Of a stretch of DNA of 64,000 nucleotides, positions 1 to 11,389 are shown piece after piece. The notes below the pieces were generated by a model that searched no databases, had not been told where the DNA came from, and saw nothing but the letters and a program-made list of their open reading frames with translations. The position numbers and the translations under genes are program-made. Position 1 is the first letter of the stretch; every line of letters starts with the position of its first letter. This DNA comes from Brassica napus (lineage: Eukaryota; Streptophyta; Magnoliopsida; Brassicales; Brassicaceae): NCBI RefSeq assembly GCF_020379485.1, contig NC_063438.1, positions 9,252,335-9,316,334 on the forward strand. Direction: 5' to 3'.

Positions 1-1850
1 AATGTGAATTCATTTCAATAAGAAATGGCAAAGAGGTACAAGCAAGCATGAACCTAAAGCTGCAATTAAGCAAAGTTCTATCAAAGAAACCCCAAAAAAA
101 GATAAAAAAGCCCCTTGGATACAAAATAGGTTTAGTCTAAATCATAAGAAACAGACTAAAGCTAAACTAGGAGATCATAAGGTTAACTATTGGCCATAGG
201 TAGACCAAGAAGCAACTCATTCACTGTAAACTGCAAATGAGAAGACTGGTCTTGGGTATGGATGGAAACGGAGCAATCCCGGGGATACTTTGACGGCAAC
301 AGGCGGAGGCGGATTGACGAGCCGGCCCCGGCTATTACACTAACAATGAGACCAGATCCAGCCAAACCAGAGACTTTGCGAAGGAGAAGCTGTGAGTCCA
401 AACTAACAGATGAAAGACACTCGATGAAGAACAAGGGCTCTTGAGGAGGTAGGCGGAGGTTTATCTCCCGACTCCGGCCACTTCCTCGGAGGAGATAATG
501 CATTTCAACCGTCAAAGAGGCAGCAACACCCACCCAAAGCTTCATTCCCAGGCTTGAAGAACGGGAGCAGAAGCTCCAAACAAACACGGCAAGCGACTGA
601 GGATGCTGTAGAGTAACCGCAACGAAGGGTCTGAAACAGGGCCAGTCCCCGAAGCCCCAAAGAACCAACAAGCAGCAACAAGAAACAACACATCCACGGA
701 TAACCACCGTGATAAGCTAACCCCACAATCTTAAACAGAGGTTCTCAGTGGTTTCCTCCACACCACTTTCTCACAGAGAAGAGAAGCTCTGAACTTACCC
801 GTGAGATAAACCGACGGAGATGAAGGAGCACGAAGCTAATCGAAGACATGAAGGAGGCAGCGACGCACCAGACTGCCATCGACGCCTCAGAGAAACTAGA
901 TCTGACCCAGATCTATCGCCTGTGAGATAACAAACTAAGTCCCACATTGGAAAATTAGACAAGGAGTGTCTAATATATAAAGAGATGTCTAACTCTAATA
1001 GTACGAGGTCTTTTGGGATAAAAACCAAAAGTAAAACCATGTGGGCTAACCTCTAAGGTCCAAAGTGGACAATATCGTACTAATCGGAGAATATAGAGTT
1101 GGACACGGGATTTAACAATCCCAACAATTGGTATCAGAGCGGTTGACAAGAAATCTGTAAGAAAGACCGAAATACCCTTTGAATGATGAATGAGTGATGA
1201 ATGGGTATCCTATGAGTTAGGAATGAGAGGTGTGTAGCAGATATCGAGTCAGAAGATCCTGGAGATCAGTTGTGGGACACGAGATGAATGTAATCCTTAG
1301 TTTGAAGGGGAGAATGTGAGATAACAAACTAAGTCCCACATTGGAGAATTAGACAAGGAGTGTCTAATATATAAAGAGATGTCTAACTCTAATAGTACGA
1401 TGCCTTTTGGGATAAAAACCAAAAGTAAAACCATGTGGGCTAACCTCTAAGGCCCAAAGTGGACAATATCGTACTAATCGGAGAATATAGAGTTGGACAC
1501 GGGATTTAACAATCCCAACATCGCCTTCACCCAAGAGAGCAAGCTCACGGAACCCTTCAACACAACCAGTAACCGAGACCTCGTCACTGCTCCAGAGGAC
1601 CACAGACACCCGCGAAACCCCTTTTAAAACCGCCGGAGAACCACCAGAGGAGATCCAAAAACAGTCAACATGTCGGACGGGTTAATGAGGAGAAGAAGGG
1701 GTAAGAGGAGGTAACCAAGACAAAAAAAACTAAAAAGGGGTGACCGACGACAAGGAGAGTCGCCAGTCACCGGAGGAGGACGAATAGATCTGGTGTTTTA
1801 TGGTAGAGAGGTTTTTAGAGATAGAGAGAGAAAAAGTTTTTCTTCGTACC
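1..1850 (-). other. Unassigned repeat-like block hosting a TRIM element
   Basis: This block is richer in GC than the surrounding intergenic DNA. It has an open minus-strand frame at 183-707 with no domain I recognise. Its style (pyrimidine-rich start near 1850 on the minus strand, no conserved gene) suggests the leader of a non-LTR retroposon running leftwards out of the window, but I see no tail or target duplication. The TRIM at 921-1520 interrupts it. A segment of similar character lies at 30780-31120. Treat it as an unclassified repeat. Confidence 0.3.
921..1520 (+). mobile_element. Complete TRIM (miniature LTR retrotransposon)
   Basis: Two direct repeats of 206 bp (921-1126 and 1315-1520) differ at only about four sites. 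Each begins TGTGAGATAAC and ends CCCAACA. Two bases after the left repeat is TGGTATCAGAGC (1129-1140), the primer-binding site complementary to initiator tRNA-Met. A purine tract (TTTGAAGGGGAGAA) precedes the right repeat. The 5-bp target duplication TCGCC flanks the element (916-920 and 1521-1525). The internal part is under 200 bp and codes for nothing, so movement would need proteins from an autonomous element. Confidence 0.93.
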
Positions 1851-2309
1851 AACTTAGTTTTTACGTATCTAGGTTACTCTGTTCCTATTAATAAAACTGC
1901 ATGAGATTGTCACTTTTGGTACAATGGACTTTTTTTTTGTAGTTGAGATTCTATTTATATTGGAAGAAATATCAGTTTATGTATCATCTAACTTGATTTA
2001 TTCCTGAATTTCTTAAAAATCTTTGTTCATTTTTTGATAAATAAATATGTTTTAAATACACTAAAGTTTTTTTTTTAAAACGAAAGACTATTATACAATA
2101 AACTATTTAAAAAGTAGTTTCGAGCCTAACAACACATTTAAGAGTAACCAAAAATCAAAAAAAAATTCCATAACTCATCTTGACAAAAAAAAAAAATCAA
2201 TTTGAGAATTAGCCTTAGATTAGTAAAAAAAAGTAACAAATAATAAGTTGCTTATATTAAACGAGGAAGAGAGCAAAGACTAATCGGAACCAAAAGCGCG
2301 CCAAGACCA
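1851..2309. other. AT-rich intergenic DNA upstream of FPG
   Basis: This stretch has homopolymer A/T runs and no open frame of note. It probably holds the FPG promoter. I see no confident TATA box or repeat ends. Confidence 0.5.
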
Positions 2310-2318
2310 AAACCCTAA
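2310..2318 (+). promoter_or_regulatory. Telo-box AAACCCTAA just upstream of FPG start
   Basis: AAACCCTAA lies 11 bases before the FPG start codon. Telo-boxes are known in the 5' regions of many Arabidopsis genes active in dividing cells. The match is exact; its function here is inferred. Confidence 0.5.
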
Positions 2319-2328
2319 ATTGCGAACG

Positions 2329-4677
2329 ATGCCAGAGCTGCCGGAGGTAGAGGCGGCGAGGAGAGCGATAGCGGATAACTGTCTCGGGAAGAAGATCAAG
2401 CGAGTCCTCATCGCCGACGACAACAAAGTGATCGATGGAATCTCGCCCTCCGATTTCCAGAAGTCAGTCCTCGGGAAAACCATCGTCTCTGCTCGTAGGA
2501 AGGGCAAAAACCTCTGGCTCGAGTTGGATTCTCCGCCCTTCCCTTCTTTCCAATTCGGTAAATTCACCAAAATGGAGCACTGTTCATAGTTAAAAGTCTC
2601 GACCTTTATTGGTTTTGGGGTTTGTTCAGGTATGGCTGGTGCTATCTACATCAAAGGCGTTGCTGTTACTAAATATAAAAGGTGAATGGGTTATACATTG
2701 TCTACTTCCTATGAATTAAAGATTGATGTTGTGTATATGCATTGTTTGTATAGGTCTGCTGTTAAGGATTCAGAGGAGTGGCCTTCTAAGTACTCTAAGT
2801 TCTTTGTTGAGGTTTGATGAAATTTTGAAAAAAGTCTTTTGTTTTTTTAATTGATTACTGACTCGAAGATGTGTTCACTACTTGCTTCATTTTGATGTTT
2901 ACAGCTTGATGATGGTTTGGAGCTTTCATTTACTGACAAGAGGAGATTTGCCAAAGTTCGGCTTCTGGAAAATGTATTAACTCTTATCTTGCTTTAGCTT
3001 GATCTTGTGGTTGATTTATGGTGATTGTTTTCTAATTGGTGTTCGCTATTGCAGCCGGTTTCTGTGCGTCCAATATCAGAGCTTGGTCCTGATGCATTGT
3101 TGGAGCCTATGACAGTTGATGAATTCGCCAAAAGCTTAGCTAAAAAGAAAATAACCATCAAACCTCTCCTACTTGATCAGGTTCGGAGTTCGTTTCATTT
3201 TTCTTTCTCACTTTCCTCTTGGCTTCTATGCATCTTTCGTGTCCTTACTATTATCACAAACAACATTGAATTTGGATACTGACATAACTAAGCCTGCAAT
3301 AAACTTGAATTGATCTTCTGTGTGATTGAGGGTTTTCCTCTTCTTTTGCAGGGTTTCATTTCAGGTATTGGGAACTGGATTGCCGATGAAGTTCTGTACC
3401 AAGTAAGCTGAGCTTTAAGCTATTAAAATAAACTACAGATCAAATGAATCATCTATGCAACCACTCATTTGATTCACAAAGTATTCACTTTTTTTTGTAC
3501 ATTTTACGATTTGATTTACATGTTGTAGAGTATTAATGCCTGCTTGTCTTTCTCTTTCTCAGGCAAGAATCCACCCATTGCAGACTGCTTCTAGCCTCTC
3601 CAAAGAGCAGTGTGAAGCCTTGCACACATCCATCAAAGAGGTAATTACTCTTAACACCATTACCTACAAAACATGGGCATAACAGAACGATCTGTTAACT
3701 TGCATATGATGCATTGTACATTTGGGACTTAGAGAGAAAACAGAAAGAAAAACAAATTTGTAGGTTATTCTACATGCGGTTCAAGTCAATGCTGATAGCA
3801 AAGAGTTTCCTGTTGAATGGTTATTTCATTTTCGGTGGGGGAAAAAACCTGGGAATGTTAATGGTAAGCTTTTTCATCCACCTATATGCATAGTTTGATG
3901 AAGAGACAAACTGGGGTTTTTTGCAGGTGATAGAAAAAGCTGTGGAAGTTGATGCAGAGAGTAGTCAGTTTCCTAGTAACTGGATTTTTCATGCTAGGGA
4001 AGAGAAGCCAGGAAAAGCTTTTGTTGATGGTCTGAGCCCAGTTCATTATAATGTTTTGATCTTTCAAAACCTCCAACTTTAGTTGATAATCCACATAATA
4101 GTTGGCTTAAATGTCATGACAATGATTTTTTGATGTAAGAGTATGTGATTGGTGATGATGTCTGTTTTGGTTATTGCAGGGAAGAAGATTGATTTCATCA
4201 CTGCTGGTGGAAGGGTAAGTGTATCTAATACATTGTTAGGCGACTGTTGGGTGTTTGATTCATGTGGTGAACTGAAGAAACGTTTGTGTTTGGGTTGTTT
4301 TTCTTCTGTAGACAACAGCTTATGTCCCAGAGCTGCAGAAACTCTCTGGGAAAGATGCGGAGAAAGCAGCCAAGGCTAAACCGGCTAAAAGGGGTGGTGC
4401 AAAATCAAAACAAGACGATGAAGAAGAAGAATTGGAGAAAGAAGATGATAGTGCTAAACCGAAGAATCAAAAACCTAAAGGTCGTGGTAAGAAGCCTGCA
4501 CTGAAAAGAAAAACAAAAGATAGTGAAGATGAGGACGATGATGCTGATGGTGAAGAAGATGAAAGTGACGCTGAAGAGAAAGTTGTGAAACCCAGAGGCC
4601 GTGGTACGAAGGCTGCGATTAAGAAGAAACCTGAAGAGAAAGCTGGTAACAAGAAGCAGAAGGGAAGGAGAAGTTAA
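2329..4677 (+). CDS. FPG1: Formamidopyrimidine-DNA glycosylase (FPG/MutM homologue)
   Basis: This is a base-excision repair enzyme of nucleus or organelles that removes oxidised purines and cuts the abasic site. Exons: 2329-2557, 2630-2681, 2754-2811, 2905-2973, 3055-3180, 3352-3402, 3563-3640, then 3764-3863 or 3927-4029, 4180-4214 and 4312-4677. This predicts 387 or 388 residues, close to the Arabidopsis protein. The start MPELPEVE supplies the catalytic Pro-Glu after Met removal, and the conserved Lys lies in RRKGKNLWL. The helix-two-turn-helix segment around GFISGIGNWIADE is intact. The C-terminal half has no Cys4 zinc finger, as expected of plant 'zincless finger' FPG, and ends in a Lys/Glu/Asp-rich tail. 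An in-frame TTG upstream (2320) was not used because PELPE must be N-terminal. All introns are GT-AG. Confidence 0.93.
3764..4029 (+). other. FPG1: Pair of homologous, apparently mutually exclusive FPG exons
   Basis: Exon 8a (3764-3863, 100 nt) encodes VILHAVQVNADSKEFPVEW and following residues. Exon 8b (3927-4029, 103 nt) encodes VIEKAVEVDAESSQFPSNW and following residues. They are clearly related copies. Both start in phase 0 and end in phase 1, so either joins the next exon (GKKIDFITAGGR) in frame, whereas including both breaks the frame. Only 63 nt separate them. Alternative splicing of Arabidopsis FPG/MMH into two forms is known; the pairing here is read from sequence. Confidence 0.85.
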
Positions 4678-4825
4678 GAAGCCACGGACTCAAAGATGTT
4701 TATTTTTTTTTTGTAAGGATCTTATATTACTTGTTGCTTCCATGTTTGCGACGATGTACTACTACTACTACTACTTATATTAGGTGCACTAAGGCGTTGT
4801 CCATTACCTTGTTTAACTTTGGAAG

Positions 4826-6685
4826 TTAGAAAAATGAACGGAGGGCAGCAACTACTTTCTCTGGCCTGTAGACAAAAAGTTTCAAAAATTTAGGAATATT
4901 TTGTAGAAATCAAAGTGAAGAAGAGCAGTGTATCAACAAACATACCAGTCTTCCTGAGGCAAATGGCCAGCACCTTCAATGAGTTGAAGCTTGACATTTT
5001 GAGGGTTCTGTTTCTCAAACTCCTCTGCTATAGACTGAGAGAGGTACTTATCAGCTATTCCCCAAGCCAGAAGCGTAGGCTTGTCCCAGCTGCCTGATGA
5101 AAACCCATTTGCAATCTGACCCAAGGTGTCTCCGAAGTTGATCTTTTTAGCAGTCTCGAGAAGTGCTAGTACATCAGAAATTCACAGTGAGATGTCTCTT
5201 AGATGAAATGATCATAAGAAACGAGAGTAACGTGGTTTAGAGACGCTACCGAAGCCAGGCCCTCCGCTTGACAAATATGGTAGACGATACACATCAGCTT
5301 TCTCATTCTTCAAGACGTATCTATCAACAGAGATAACAAAGGCAAAGACCAGTTGAAGCACACGCATTTTGAAGCAAAAGTAAGAGAATACAATCCACAG
5401 AAAAGATAATGAGATACATACGGGCTACCTCCTTCAATGAACCGCTCGGCCAAGATAGCATTTTGGCACGTGAATTCACCAAAGAGGGGAATCCTGCATC
5501 AGAGTATGACTGTGAGAGGCAATCAATCATATGTAGCACAAGGCTGACACAAAGAGCTACCTCAGCTGCTTAAACAATCCAGGAACTGGGGATGAAACCG
5601 TCAACGGAGTATTAAGGATGGCGATTTTCTCAATCTTGCTTGGATTCTTCAGTGCCCATGTTAAACCATAAGACCCTACAAGAAATCCCTTGAGAGAGAG
5701 CACAACAAATGCAAGCATAAGTTACAAGTTAACCACATTATCCAGAAATGAGATCAGCACACACATCCTAACCTGAACAACGAGAAAGAAAGGAGACTTG
5801 ATCTCCAGCGTGTCCAGCAGTTTATCAAAGGCCTCATGGTACTCTTTCTCTGACAAAGATTTCTAAACTTATTAGAAAACAATGAACCATGTCTTCTTGA
5901 TTATGAATGGTAAATATAAACAAACACCTGTGTAATTAAAACCATATCCTGGCTGAGGTTTGTCACTGAATCCGAATCCTATCCAATCAGGTGCGTAGCA
6001 ATGAAACCCAAATTCTGACATCTATTGGAAACACACAAAGAGATTGAGACAAGGATTCATAATATTTTAAAGAAGTAAAGATTTGAATGTAGTAGCACCT
6101 CAGACATGACAGTACGGTAACTAAAAGACTGAGTTGGAGCTCCATGAAGAAACACAACTGTTCCTCTACGACTCTCCTTTGATCCTGTCGGAAACAAACA
6201 AGTGTGATCATCAAACTCTTCTCGAAACAAAAGAAGACAACACACAAAAGCTAGCTTACCAGTTTCTCTCACAAACCATCTAAGCTTCCCTGATTTGATT
6301 GTGGAACCAAACTCTCTTCCCTTATCTTCTGTCCTCTAAAACATAACCAACACATAGAGAGTTTAAAAGCAAACTCTCGTCTCAAAGTATTCAACTTTCG
6401 ATAGGTTTGTGAACTCACGTAAAGCATCTGACCGACGTTACCGTCTTCAGCCGGAGACTCCGGCAACTGAATTGCGCTCCGGCTAGACGGATTGTCTGTG
6501 ACGAAGCCAAATGGGTTGAAAGATGGATCGTCCTCGGGAACATTCCCGCTGCTCCCCTTCTCCGACGTCGCTTTGACGACGGACAAGCGGAGTCTAGACG
6601 GCGTGGCTCTGATTCTAGAGGCGGAGGATTTTGTGGGAGAGAATGAGTGGAGCAGAGGAAGAGGAGAGAGCAGAGACAAAGGCAT
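4826..6685 (-). CDS. Alpha/beta-hydrolase-fold protein, probably chloroplast-targeted
   Basis: Ten exons on the minus strand: 6685-6419, 6335-6260, 6184-6099, 6021-5928, 5849-5773, 5688-5561, 5493-5422, 5320-5250, 5165-4946 and 4865-4826. They add up to 1131 nt (376 residues) with every junction in frame. The first 45 or so residues are Ser/Pro/Arg-rich and acid-poor, like a plastid transit peptide. The fold is marked by VVFLHGAPTQSFSYR (oxyanion-loop HGxP), the strand YAPDWIGFGFSDKP, and the late GAGHLPQEDW carrying the candidate catalytic His. The expected nucleophile elbow (GxSxG or HDWG) is not obvious: the site reads VVQGFLVGSYG. By gene order it is the counterpart of Arabidopsis AT1G52510. 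No substrate can be assigned. Confidence 0.88.
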
Positions 6686-7903
6686 TTTCTTTTTTTTGTT
6701 ATTCGTCCAGTGGACAAGCGTATTTCCTCTGTTTTATATGTCCGTTATTCTATGGAACGACATCGTTTATGTTAGAGAGGGTAAACTATTATATTGAAAA
6801 CGTTTGGATCGTTTCTGACATTTAACAAAACTATAAGGGCATCGTTATCGGAGGGACTTGGGCCGACCCTTAACCAATTTTGGGTTTAAAAAAAAATAAA
6901 AAAGGCAAAGGACGAGACGAACGGGCCTTGATTAAGGGCTTCCCGGTGTCGTCCCTCGTGTGTACGTGGCAGCACCGGATTGGGAGATGATATCGAAGAC
7001 GGATCGCCTTTTTCATTTTCTCTCTTCGTGTTTCTCTTCTAGTCGACTCCAAAAGGCGACGGCGAAGGTGATTTATCAGACTCCGGTGGCGAAGACTTGT
7101 TTCCGAAACCGAAAGCGCGATCCACATCCAACGGCGAGAGCGACTCTGAAATCTCCGATGACGAAGACCTAAATCGTCGGTTCGGTTAGTTTCCCAAGCA
7201 TCCCCAATCGTGTGAGAATCGACCCAACCATACAAAGGTATGTCTTTCATCTCCGTTCTTTCTCGAGATTATTATTTGATGGAAAATTGGATTAGGATTT
7301 CGTATAGATGTAAATTGGAAAACTTGTATTGATTATTTGATTGAAAATTTGATAAGGGTTTCGTAGAGATGAATTGATAGATTCATATAGGTTAGCTAAT
7401 ATTCGTATGGAGGATTTGATAAGCGAATGGTATAGATGATTTGATATTCGTATATAGGATTTGATAAGCGGTTCCTAGAGATGATTTGCATTTGCAATTT
7501 TTGAATGTGTATTTTTAGTTTGAAATCTGTGTATTTTTAATGAACCACACCATAAATTTCTAGTGAAGGTACACTTGTTTTGTAAATGTTTCGGTGTTTA
7601 TTAAAGCCATTGTCGTGGTTACTTCGTATTGATTAGATAGGTTAGGCTGTAAAGGGTAGTTTGTGTGAAACTAAATCCAACAATATATTAATGATCTTGT
7701 TAGGATAGTTGATAGCTTTTTGTTTGTGTAATAACTTTAGATAAGACATATCTTGTTGCCGGTTAGTCATTAAGTGGGTAAGTTAATGCTAACTTACTCT
7801 TCACTTCCTCCAATCAAACCCCTTCTGATGCCCCCCTTAAATATACGTAGCTAGTTGATCTCTTCTACCACCTCCTCTTAATCTCTTCTCGCTTCTTATC
7901 GGT

Positions 7904-8381
7904 ATGGATCCAAGAAATCATTATACGCAGTCCTCTAGCTACTTCCCTTTCCATTCTAATGTTCACTTAGGAGAATCCGAGAACCCTCCTTTCAGTTCTC
8001 ACCAATCTGAAGACACACCGGTAGGCACACCAGTAGGCACACCAGTAGGCACACCCGTGGACCGTGTTGGTCGACGCAGATGGACCCCCGGCTGATGACG
8101 AGGTCCTAATCAGTGCGTGGCTCAACACTTCCAAGGATGCCGTAGTTGGAAATCAGCAGAAGTCACTCACCTTCTGGCAACGTGTTGCTGACTATTACAC
8201 AGCAAGTCCTCACGGAGTAGAGGATGGTGAAAAGAGAGAGCATCTTCATTGTAAGAAGAGGTGGGCTAGGATAAACGATCAAGTTAACAAGTTCTGCGGC
8301 GCTTATGCCACTGCAGAGAGGCAAATTAGCAGTGGTGAGAGTGACACTGAACTGCTCGTGAGCACACTGAACTGCTCGTGA
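7904..8381 (+). pseudogene. Harbinger ORF1 (Myb/SANT-like DNA-binding protein), frameshifted and shortened
   Basis: The first frame (7904-8095) runs from MDPRNHYTQSSSYFPF through a short VGTP repeat, made by a 12-bp unit repeated three times, to RRRWTP and then stops. The trihelix-like part continues one frame over as ADDEVLISAWLNTSKDAV ... HCKKRWARINDQVNKF, so a single-base insertion near 8085 (ACCCCCGG) breaks the gene. The second frame ends early after a direct duplication of about 20 bp (8348-8385), and the family's usual C-terminal region is absent. ORF1 normally binds the element's ends and assists the transposase. Confidence 0.85.
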
Positions 8382-8541
8382 GCACATAGTAATGCTCATG
8401 ATCAAAGTGTCATGCTTTCATACCCGACAATGTAGCATATATAGATCATACTTCTCACATACAATGCATTACTTCTCCTCCTCATAACACATTCTCTTTT
8501 AATTATCTTTTAGAAATTTCAATCTCTTTTATAAATTTTGA

Positions 8542-9660
8542 ATGGCTTCTTCTTCACATTATCATTATCACAAAGATGATGATGATGAATTTGATTCTAT
8601 GTTTGAAGATATATTTGAAAATCCTAATTTCATTTCCGAACCAAAAAAGAGAAAACCACGTATACATATCGAGAGAAACCGGGAAGAAGGCCACACGAAG
8701 CTCTGGAACGATTACTTTTGTGAAACTCCAACATACCCGCACAACATATTCCGAAGATGGTTTCGAATGAACAAGACTTTGTTCTTGCGTATTATGCATC
8801 GTATGTCTAATGAAATAGAATACTTTCAACCAAGAGAAGATGCCACCGGACGGGCTAGTCTTTCTCCCCTCCAAAAATGTACCGCAGCAATTAGACAATT
8901 GGCGTATGGTGGTGGGTCTGATACCGTTGACGAATATGTCCGGCTTGGTGAAACAACAGCTCGAAAATGTTTGCACCATTTTGCCGCGGGAATAATCCAA
9001 TTGTTTGGCGAGGAATATCTAAGACGTCCCACACCGGAGGATCTGGAAAGACTATTATATATTGGAGAACAACGTGGGTTTCCCGGAATGGTTGGAAGCA
9101 TCGACTGTATGCATTGGGAGTGGAAGAATTGTCCAACCGCTTGGAAAGGAATGTATTCGCGTGGAACCAATAAACCAACTATTGTACTGGAGGCCGTAGC
9201 TTCATATGACCTCTGGATATGGCACACGTTTTTTGGAGCTCCAGGTACTATGAACGACCTTAATATTCTTGATCGATCACCCGTTTTTGACGACATTATT
9301 AACGGAATAGCCCCAGAAGTAAATTTCAATGTGAATGGGAATCAGTATCATTTGGCATATTATCTCACGGACGGTATTTATCCGAAATGGGCGACTTTTA
9401 TTCAATCTATCCGACTACCACAAGGTCAGAAGAATTCATTATTCGCTCAAACCCAAGAAGCTGTGAGAAAAGATGTCGAGCGTGCCTTTGGAGTCCTGCA
9501 AGCTAGATTTGCCATAGTCCGAAACCCATCTCAGTTATGGGATAAAGAGAAGATTGCAACTATTATGAGAGCATGTATCATTATCCATAATATGATTGTC
9601 GAAGATGAACGATCAGCATCCACTCAGTATGACCTTGAAGAATTTCAAGAAAGGGAATAG
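8542..9660 (+). CDS. Harbinger transposase (DDE_Tnp_4), C-terminally truncated
   Basis: This is a 372-residue nuclease-type transposase related to HARBI1. The likely catalytic residues are visible: Asp in VGSIDCMHWEW, Asp in GAPGTMNDLNIL and Glu in RKDVERAFGVLQARF. The N-terminus carries an acidic stretch followed by a basic one. A TAG at 9658-9660 ends the frame, but the same frame stays open afterwards for 50 codons with typical C-terminal sequence (RTSVRNTQAHHQLKNDLID) to a TGA at 9811-9813. The TAG therefore looks like a nonsense mutation. The DDE core is complete, so activity cannot be excluded. Confidence 0.88.
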   Translation: MASSSHYHYHKDDDDEFDSMFEDIFENPNFISEPKKRKPRIHIERNREEGHTKLWNDYFCETPTYPHNIFRRWFRMNKTLFLRIMHRMSNEIEYFQPREDATGRASLSPLQKCTAAIRQLAYGGGSDTVDEYVRLGETTARKCLHHFAAGIIQLFGEEYLRRPTPEDLERLLYIGEQRGFPGMVGSIDCMHWEWKNCPTAWKGMYSRGTNKPTIVLEAVASYDLWIWHTFFGAPGTMNDLNILDRSPVFDDIINGIAPEVNFNVNGNQYHLAYYLTDGIYPKWATFIQSIRLPQGQKNSLFAQTQEAVRKDVERAFGVLQARFAIVRNPSQLWDKEKIATIMRACIIIHNMIVEDERSASTQYDLEEFQERE

Positions 9661-10130
9661 GTGGATACATTTTCCGTCAATATGCCTTCAAATCTCGGTA
9701 ATATAATTGATCGTCGAACGAGCGTTCGGAATACACAAGCCCATCACCAATTAAAAAATGATTTGATCGATAATATATGGGCTAAATTTGGACATCTTCC
9801 AAATAACTTCTGATTTATAAGTTTTTATTACTCGAATAAAATGTTTGTTTGCTTTTATATATTAAGATGTTTGTAATTTTTTTTTTTTAATTTCCTCATG
9901 TTTTCAATTTTAATGTTAGACTTTTCCTTTATATGTTTTTTTAAAAACTATGCTTTTATATATGTTATTACTTATTAATGAAAATAATCAATTTAACTAA
10001 GTAAGGGACAAGTTAAGTCCCACCAATAATCAGCTACTTATACAAAAGCCCTTAGCTTAGTTCCTTAACACAAAAATAATAATAAAAAATGTTAAGGGCC
10101 CTTAATCAAGTCCCTCCCATAATGATGCTC

Positions 10131-11389
10131 TAAGGGTTCGATTTCTTCGGTGTGTGTAAACGACATCGTTTTCATGGCACGTGGTTTTCAAAACCAACCT
10201 ATGTGAGAAACTTTTTTTTTTTAACAACTATTTTTATTTATTAACAAAAAGTACATACAATAACTAAAAATACATTGAAAAACATAATTAATCTGAAAGA
10301 ACACAGACATCCAGAAAATAAAAACTGATGATACTCCTCTAGAAGAGGCATTGTCATCTGAGCTTCAAACAGATTGACCTTGTTAGTTTGCTTCTGCATA
10401 TTCATCGTTGATCCCATTCGATTTCCATGTCTTGCTATCATCCATAAGAAGAAACTCCGAACTTTGTATCGCAACATAATCACTGCAAATACCAAATATT
10501 TTTGTTGTACAACTCTAAATTTGGATCTAGAAATATCTTTCCATAAAGAACCCAATGTATTGGTTCTATTGAAAAGAATAAAAATTGAAAGTGCCAATTC
10601 TCAACGACTATACGAACTTCATAACATTTGTTGAATCCTAAATCTGGTAACATAGATTGGAACATATTAAGATGAATAATTAAGAGATTTAGGGGCCAAC
10701 TGTTTCGTTAATATGAAGTGTAAGTTACAAGCCGAAAAGAGATATAAAGAAATAAAGAGCTCATCGTCAAAGCTATCTTTCTCTCTCTATCTATTTCTCC
10801 TTATCTCTGTGCGTATCTCCCCTCCTTTTTATTTCATTCAAATGCTCTCTCCCTTTTATACAGTCTTCAATCTTCCTCCCTTATCTTTCGTAGTGGGATG
10901 TCAGGGGGTTGGTTTGATAATTATCATTGTACTATTACATGCATAGGTTCGAGTCTACAATCGGCGGTTTGTACAATCTATGTTCCTAGGCATCTGTTCC
11001 TTGCGTACGTCAGAGGAACATCGAGCTATTGGGTCGGTGTCTGTTACTGGACTTTCTTTATCGGGGTTTGAGTCTAACACGCTCGTGGGCCGGAGGCCCA
11101 TCCCCAACAACATCACCTACAACAAAAGGAGTACATTTTCAGTTTCAAATTGTTGTCTCGTCATCTTCAAATCATCATAAAATTTCTCTGACGAATTATC
11201 TTCCATCAATAGAAGAAAGATGAAAGCACGATTAAGATAGCGTCTCACAAGTTTTGGAATATATTTTTTCAGAATCTGATTCAAAAACCGTATAGACTGG
11301 CGAATCATGGTTATAAAGACCACGTGAGAGATAGAAGATATGTAGTGGATGTAACCAATGCCACATCTCACTTGGATCAAAGATCTAGC
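10131..11389. other. Intergenic DNA with a possible poly-A-tailed insertion and a SINE-like motif
   Basis: A T-run at 10211-10221, followed by gene-like minus-strand frames to about 10665, could be the tail of an old retroposed sequence, but no target duplication was found. At 10946-10956 the sequence GGTTCGAGTCT matches a tRNA-type B box, about 50 bp after a weaker A-box-like stretch, which hints at an old SINE. Neither is firm. Confidence 0.25.

Larger units (their letters stand above)
6837..10130 (+). mobile_element. PIF/Harbinger DNA transposon, nearly full-length
   Basis: The ends are imperfect inverted repeats (left GGGCATCGTTATCGGAGGGA, right the complement of GAGCATCATTATGGGAGGGA). 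TAA target duplications flank them (6834-6836 and 10131-10133), as is standard for PIF/Harbinger. Inside are the two usual genes on the plus strand: a Myb/SANT-like ORF1 (damaged) and a DDE transposase (late premature stop). About 1 kb of non-coding leader (6837-7903) precedes ORF1. The element lies about 150 bp upstream of the hydrolase start codon and could affect its promoter. Confidence 0.93.

Noticed and set aside
4467..4652. Minus-strand Ser/Phe-rich ORF opposite the FPG tail
   Set aside because: Shadow of the Lys/Glu/Asp-rich FPG C-terminus.
5676..5688. Alternative acceptor (TTGTAG) 13 nt into hydrolase exon 6 that might restore a GxSxG elbow
   Set aside because: Skipping 13 nt shifts the frame, so it cannot give a GSYG elbow in frame.
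8554..9329. Minus-strand ORFs of up to 167 residues opposite the transposase
   Set aside because: Antisense shadows of the Harbinger transposase.
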